Source: an uncultured Clostridia bacterium (GTDB lineage Bacteria > Bacillota > Clostridia > Christensenellales > Aristaeellaceae). From it: DNA of 6,316 nucleotides. The stretch lies in assembly GCA_946615495.1 (NCBI GenBank), contig CAMOHY010000134.1, positions 1 to 6,316 on the forward strand, written 5' to 3'. The translations under genes and the position numbers were made by a program. A model generated the notes under the pieces. It saw nothing but the letters and a program-made list of their open reading frames with translations. It was not told where the DNA came from and made no database searches. Shown piece by piece: positions 4,873 to 6,316 of this stretch (its first letter is position 1; each line of letters begins with the position of its first letter).

Positions 4873-6316
4873 ATGGCGCAGGAACAAAACGTACCTTCCT
4901 ATTCTGAACAGGAACAGATTCGCCGGGATAAGCTGGCCGCCCTGCGGGAAAACGGCCATGACCCTTACCTGCTTACCAAGGCCGAGGTGGACACCAAGAG
5001 CAGCCAGATCATTGCCGATTACGACGCCTTTGAGGGAAAGACCGTGGCGCTGGCTGGCCGGATGATGACCCGCCGCATCATGGGCAAGGCGTCCTTTGCC
5101 CACATGCTGGATACCGCGGGAGAAATTCAGTTTTATATCCGTAAGGACGACGTGGGGGAGGAAGCCTACGCCGCCTTTAAGGAAATGGATATCGGCGATG
5201 TGATCGCGGTCAAGGGCAAGGTGTTTAAAACCAAGACCGGTGAAATCTCCATCCACACCGAGGAAATAAAGCTGCTGGCCAAGTGCTTAAAGCCCCTGCC
5301 TGAAAAGTTTCACGGCCTGACGGATATGGACCTGCGCTATCGCCAGCGGTACCTGGATATGGTGGTAAACCCCGAAGTGCGGGAAACCTTCCGTAAGCGC
5401 AGCCAAATTATTTCCGCCCTGCGCGCCTTCCTGGAAAGCCGCGGCTTTATGGAAGTGGAAACGCCTGTGCTGCATACCCAGGCGGGCGGCGCGGCTGCCC
5501 GGCCCTTCATTACCCACCACAACACGCTGGATATTGATATGTACCTGCGCATCGCGCTGGAGCTGCACCTGAAGCGCCTGATCGTCGGCGGGTTTGACCG
5601 GGTGTATGAAATCGGGCGCGTGTTCCGCAACGAGGGCATGGATACCAAGCACAATCCGGAATTCACGATGCTGGAGCTGTATCAGGCTTTTACCGATTTT
5701 CACGGCATGATGGACATTACCGAGGATATGTTCCGTTATGTGGCCAAGGCCGTGAACGGCTCCGCCATGGTGCAGTATGGCGATGTGACCATCGATTTGG
5801 AAAAGCCTTTCGCCCGCATGAGCATGGTGGAAGCGGTGAAAAAGTATTCCGGCGTGGATTTTGATGAAATCCATACCCTGGAGGAAGCGCGGGCCGCGGC
5901 GGACGAACGCAAAATTCATTATGAAAAGCGCCATCAGAAGGGGGATATTCTGAACCTGTTCTTCGACGAATATGTGGAAGAAAACCTGGTGCAGCCCACC
6001 TTCATTTACGGCCACCCCGTGGAAATTTCTCCGCTGGCCAAGAAGATGCCCACCAACCCCGCCTATACCGAACGGTTTGAAATCTTTATTCTGGGCCGGG
6101 AGCATGGCAACGCTTTCTCCGAGCTGAACGACCCCATCGACCAGCGCCAGCGCTTTGAGGCCCAGGCGGCCTTGAAGGCTCAGGGCGACGAAGAAGCCCA
6201 CGGCGTGGACGAGGATTTCTTGAACGCGCTGGAAATCGGCATGCCGCCCACCGGCGGCCTGGGCGTAGGCGTGGACCGGCTGGGGGTGCTGCTCACCGCC
6301 GCGCCCTCCATCCGGG
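4873..6316 (+). CDS. lysS: Class II lysyl-tRNA synthetase, 3'-truncated
   Basis: 481 codons are visible; the family is about 490-505 residues, so only the last 10-25 are missing beyond the window. The enzyme charges tRNA-Lys in the cytoplasm. An N-terminal OB-fold anticodon-binding domain (about 57-135) precedes the class II core. Motif 1 is around RGFMEVETPVL (190-200), motif 2 is RVYEIGRVFRNEG...HNPEFTMLE (243-268), and motif 3 is GGLGVGVDRLGVLLT (461-475) with its conserved arginine at 469. The lysine-site segments TQAGGAAARPF and NAFSELNDP are present. ATG 4873 has GAGG eight bases upstream, separated by a run of T. The leader is only 34 bases, which leaves no room for a T-box, so expression probably depends on read-through from greA. 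Confidence 0.97.
   Translation, partial: MAQEQNVPSYSEQEQIRRDKLAALRENGHDPYLLTKAEVDTKSSQIIADYDAFEGKTVALAGRMMTRRIMGKASFAHMLDTAGEIQFYIRKDDVGEEAYAAFKEMDIGDVIAVKGKVFKTKTGEISIHTEEIKLLAKCLKPLPEKFHGLTDMDLRYRQRYLDMVVNPEVRETFRKRSQIISALRAFLESRGFMEVETPVLHTQAGGAAARPFITHHNTLDIDMYLRIALELHLKRLIVGGFDRVYEIGRVFRNEGMDTKHNPEFTMLELYQAFTDFHGMMDITEDMFRYVAKAVNGSAMVQYGDVTIDLEKPFARMSMVEAVKKYSGVDFDEIHTLEEARAAADERKIHYEKRHQKGDILNLFFDEYVEENLVQPTFIYGHPVEISPLAKKMPTNPAYTERFEIFILGREHGNAFSELNDPIDQRQRFEAQAALKAQGDEEAHGVDEDFLNALEIGMPPTGGLGVGVDRLGVLLTAAPSIR

Overview
The window reads as chromosome of a GC-rich, endospore-forming member of the Clostridia (Bacillota). Three things point there: purine-rich AGGAGG-type ribosome binding sites, a SpoIVFA/SpoIVFB-like sporulation protease pair, and a greA-lysS gene order that is common in Firmicutes. 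The exact genus cannot be told from the sequence. All protein genes belong to families I recognise. The least ordinary part is a non-coding stretch of about 300 bp.

Layout. Bases 1-533 hold the 3' part of a yebC/TACO1-family gene. After a 41-base gap with a GC-rich dyad comes a secreted C39-like cysteine peptidase (575-1423), probably in the same transcript. Bases 1447-1752 form a dense array of consecutive hairpins. It is bounded by two almost identical palindromic repeats, and the right-hand one is followed by a T tract and looks like an intrinsic terminator for the + strand. Two minus-strand genes then converge on the array: a spoIVFB-type M50 intramembrane protease (1737-2627), preceded with a 4-base ATGA overlap by a spoIVFA-like membrane protein carrying a degenerate LytM/M23 domain (2624-3283). 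A 207-bp divergent intergenic region (3284-3490) carries a very good sigma-A promoter. It faces a + strand group of a membrane-anchored glycerophosphodiester phosphodiesterase (3491-4306), greA (4347-4838) and lysS (4873 to the window end, C-terminus missing).

How the genes fit together. In Bacillus, SpoIVFB cleaves pro-sigma-K in the mother-cell-derived forespore membrane, and SpoIVFA scaffolds and restrains it; the coupled gene pair here suggests the same module. GreA (rescue of arrested RNA polymerase) and LysRS (tRNA charging) are housekeeping functions. The phosphodiesterase may share their transcript through the promoter at 3395-3423. The YebC-family protein is linked to translation or gene regulation. 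The peptidase acts outside the cytoplasm on an unknown substrate.

The main candidate for something undescribed is the hairpin array. About 84% of its 305 bases lie within dyads, it contains mutually exclusive pairings, and its right-hand repeat supplies the last codons and stop of spoIVFB. It could be a structured 3' UTR or small RNA, or a mobile or dispersed palindromic element. The window alone cannot decide between these.
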